From positions 1 to 31,046 of the forward strand of contig JAEYWK010000259.1 of the NCBI GenBank assembly GCA_023431345.1: a DNA stretch of 31,046 nucleotides. Direction: 5' to 3'. The DNA is from Pseudomonadota bacterium. GTDB lineage: Bacteria > Myxococcota_A > Polyangia > Polyangiales > Polyangiaceae. Under the pieces are notes generated by a model. That model worked only from the letters and a program-made list of their open reading frames with translations, was not told the DNA's origin and made no database searches. The position numbers were made by a program, and so were the translations under genes. Within the stretch, counting starts at the first letter, position 1. Each line of letters opens with the position of its first letter. Of this stretch, positions 30,660 through 31,046 are shown one piece after another.

Positions 30660-31046
30660 TCAGCTGAAGCTGAACTTCAGCTCGTGGTCGCACACCTTGA
30701 AAGCGTCTCCCTCGGAGATGACTTTGCGCTGCACCCGCTGGCCATTGTACTCGACGCCGTTGGTCGAGCCCATGTCGACGATGTAATACTGGCCGTTCGA
30801 GAACTCGATCATCGCGTGTTGGCGCGACACGTTCGGGTCTTTGATGGTGAGGTCACTCGACTGCTTGCCGCGGCCGATGATGAAGCGGTCTTTCGTGACC
30901 GGGAATGCCTCACCCTGATAGCTGATGGTCAGCTTGGCGCCGGCCGCGCCGGGTGCAGGCGCAGGCGCCGGCGGGGGGGGCGGCGGGGCACCGCGTCCAG
31001 GCGGGGGCGGCGGCGGCATGCTGCGGCCTCCAGCGCTGGGCATGGG
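30660..31046 (-). CDS. FHA-domain protein, probably truncated by the window
   Basis: The visible part is 127 residues from an ATG at 31043. It starts with a Pro/Gly/Ala-rich linker (about residues 5-35), then an FHA domain: FIIGRGKQSSDLTIKDPNVS, SRQHAMIEF, and DMGSTNGVEYNGQRV. These hold the Arg, Ser and His/Asn contacts for phosphothreonine. Because the Pro-rich linker continues to the edge, more N-terminal sequence is likely outside the window. FHA proteins read Ser/Thr-kinase signals, which are abundant in myxobacteria. Its TGA is 9 bases ahead of the transpeptidase TTG, implying an operon. Confidence 0.85.
   Translation of the reverse strand, partial: PMPSAGGRSMPPPPPPGRGAPPPPPPAPAPAPGAAGAKLTISYQGEAFPVTKDRFIIGRGKQSSDLTIKDPNVSRQHAMIEFSNGQYYIVDMGSTNGVEYNGQRVQRKVISEGDAFKVCDHELKFSFS

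Overview
The window is high-GC bacterial chromosome, most likely from a myxobacterium (Myxococcota, order Polyangiales or a close relative). The evidence is the set of secreted lipoproteins with long Gly/Ala/Ser/Thr-rich linkers, a fibro-slime-domain lipoprotein, an abundance of histidine kinases and FHA/TerB-type proteins, very strong GC third-position bias, and Fo ATP-synthase genes that stand apart from F1 genes. No database search was possible, so the taxon is an inference.

Layout. (1) 1-1464: a repeat-rich stretch with two near-identical long direct repeats, a broken 57-bp tandem repeat, a strong hairpin, and a small four-helix-bundle (23S rRNA IVS-type) protein gene followed by a hairpin and 18-bp simple repeats. 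(2) 1465-5118: minus-strand CAP-like lipoprotein, fibro-slime lipoprotein with an ECF-type promoter, multi-zinc-ribbon protein, then a plus-strand lipoprotein peroxiredoxin. (3) 5119-17179: a structured leader, then one long plus-strand ribosomal run: rplV rpsC rplP rpmC rpsQ rplN rplX rplE rpsZ rpsH rplF rplR rpsE rpmD rplO secY adk infA rpmJ rpsM rpsK rpsD rpoA rplQ, ended by a hairpin terminator. The usual first S10 genes (rpsJ to rpsS) are not upstream, so the cluster is split before rplV. (4) 17180-21226: a lipoprotein with a ferritin-like diiron domain, a convergent Cys-rich lipoprotein, and an acyP plus HEAT/TPR-like membrane-protein pair on the minus strand. (5) 21436-25865: histidine kinase, CCG-type Fe-S protein, histidine kinase, arranged as an operon. 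(6) 25908-28910: a minus-strand outer-membrane barrel protein divergent from an Fo module, atpZ-like, atpI-like, atpB, atpE. (7) 28955-31046: minus-strand TerB-like protein, L,D-transpeptidase, and an FHA-domain protein that runs to the window edge.

How the parts fit. The central block supplies translation, secretion (SecY), nucleotide balance (Adk) and RNA polymerase alpha, mostly translationally coupled through 1-4 nt overlaps. The most unusual point there is infA. Its reading frame is clear, but it has no ATG, GTG, TTG or CTG between the adk stop and an internal Met, so initiation must use a non-canonical codon (ACG, ATT or ATC) or the sequence has an error. The repeat region around the four-helix-bundle gene is the best candidate for an undescribed element. 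The other regions are mostly cell-envelope, signalling and energy genes typical of myxobacteria.
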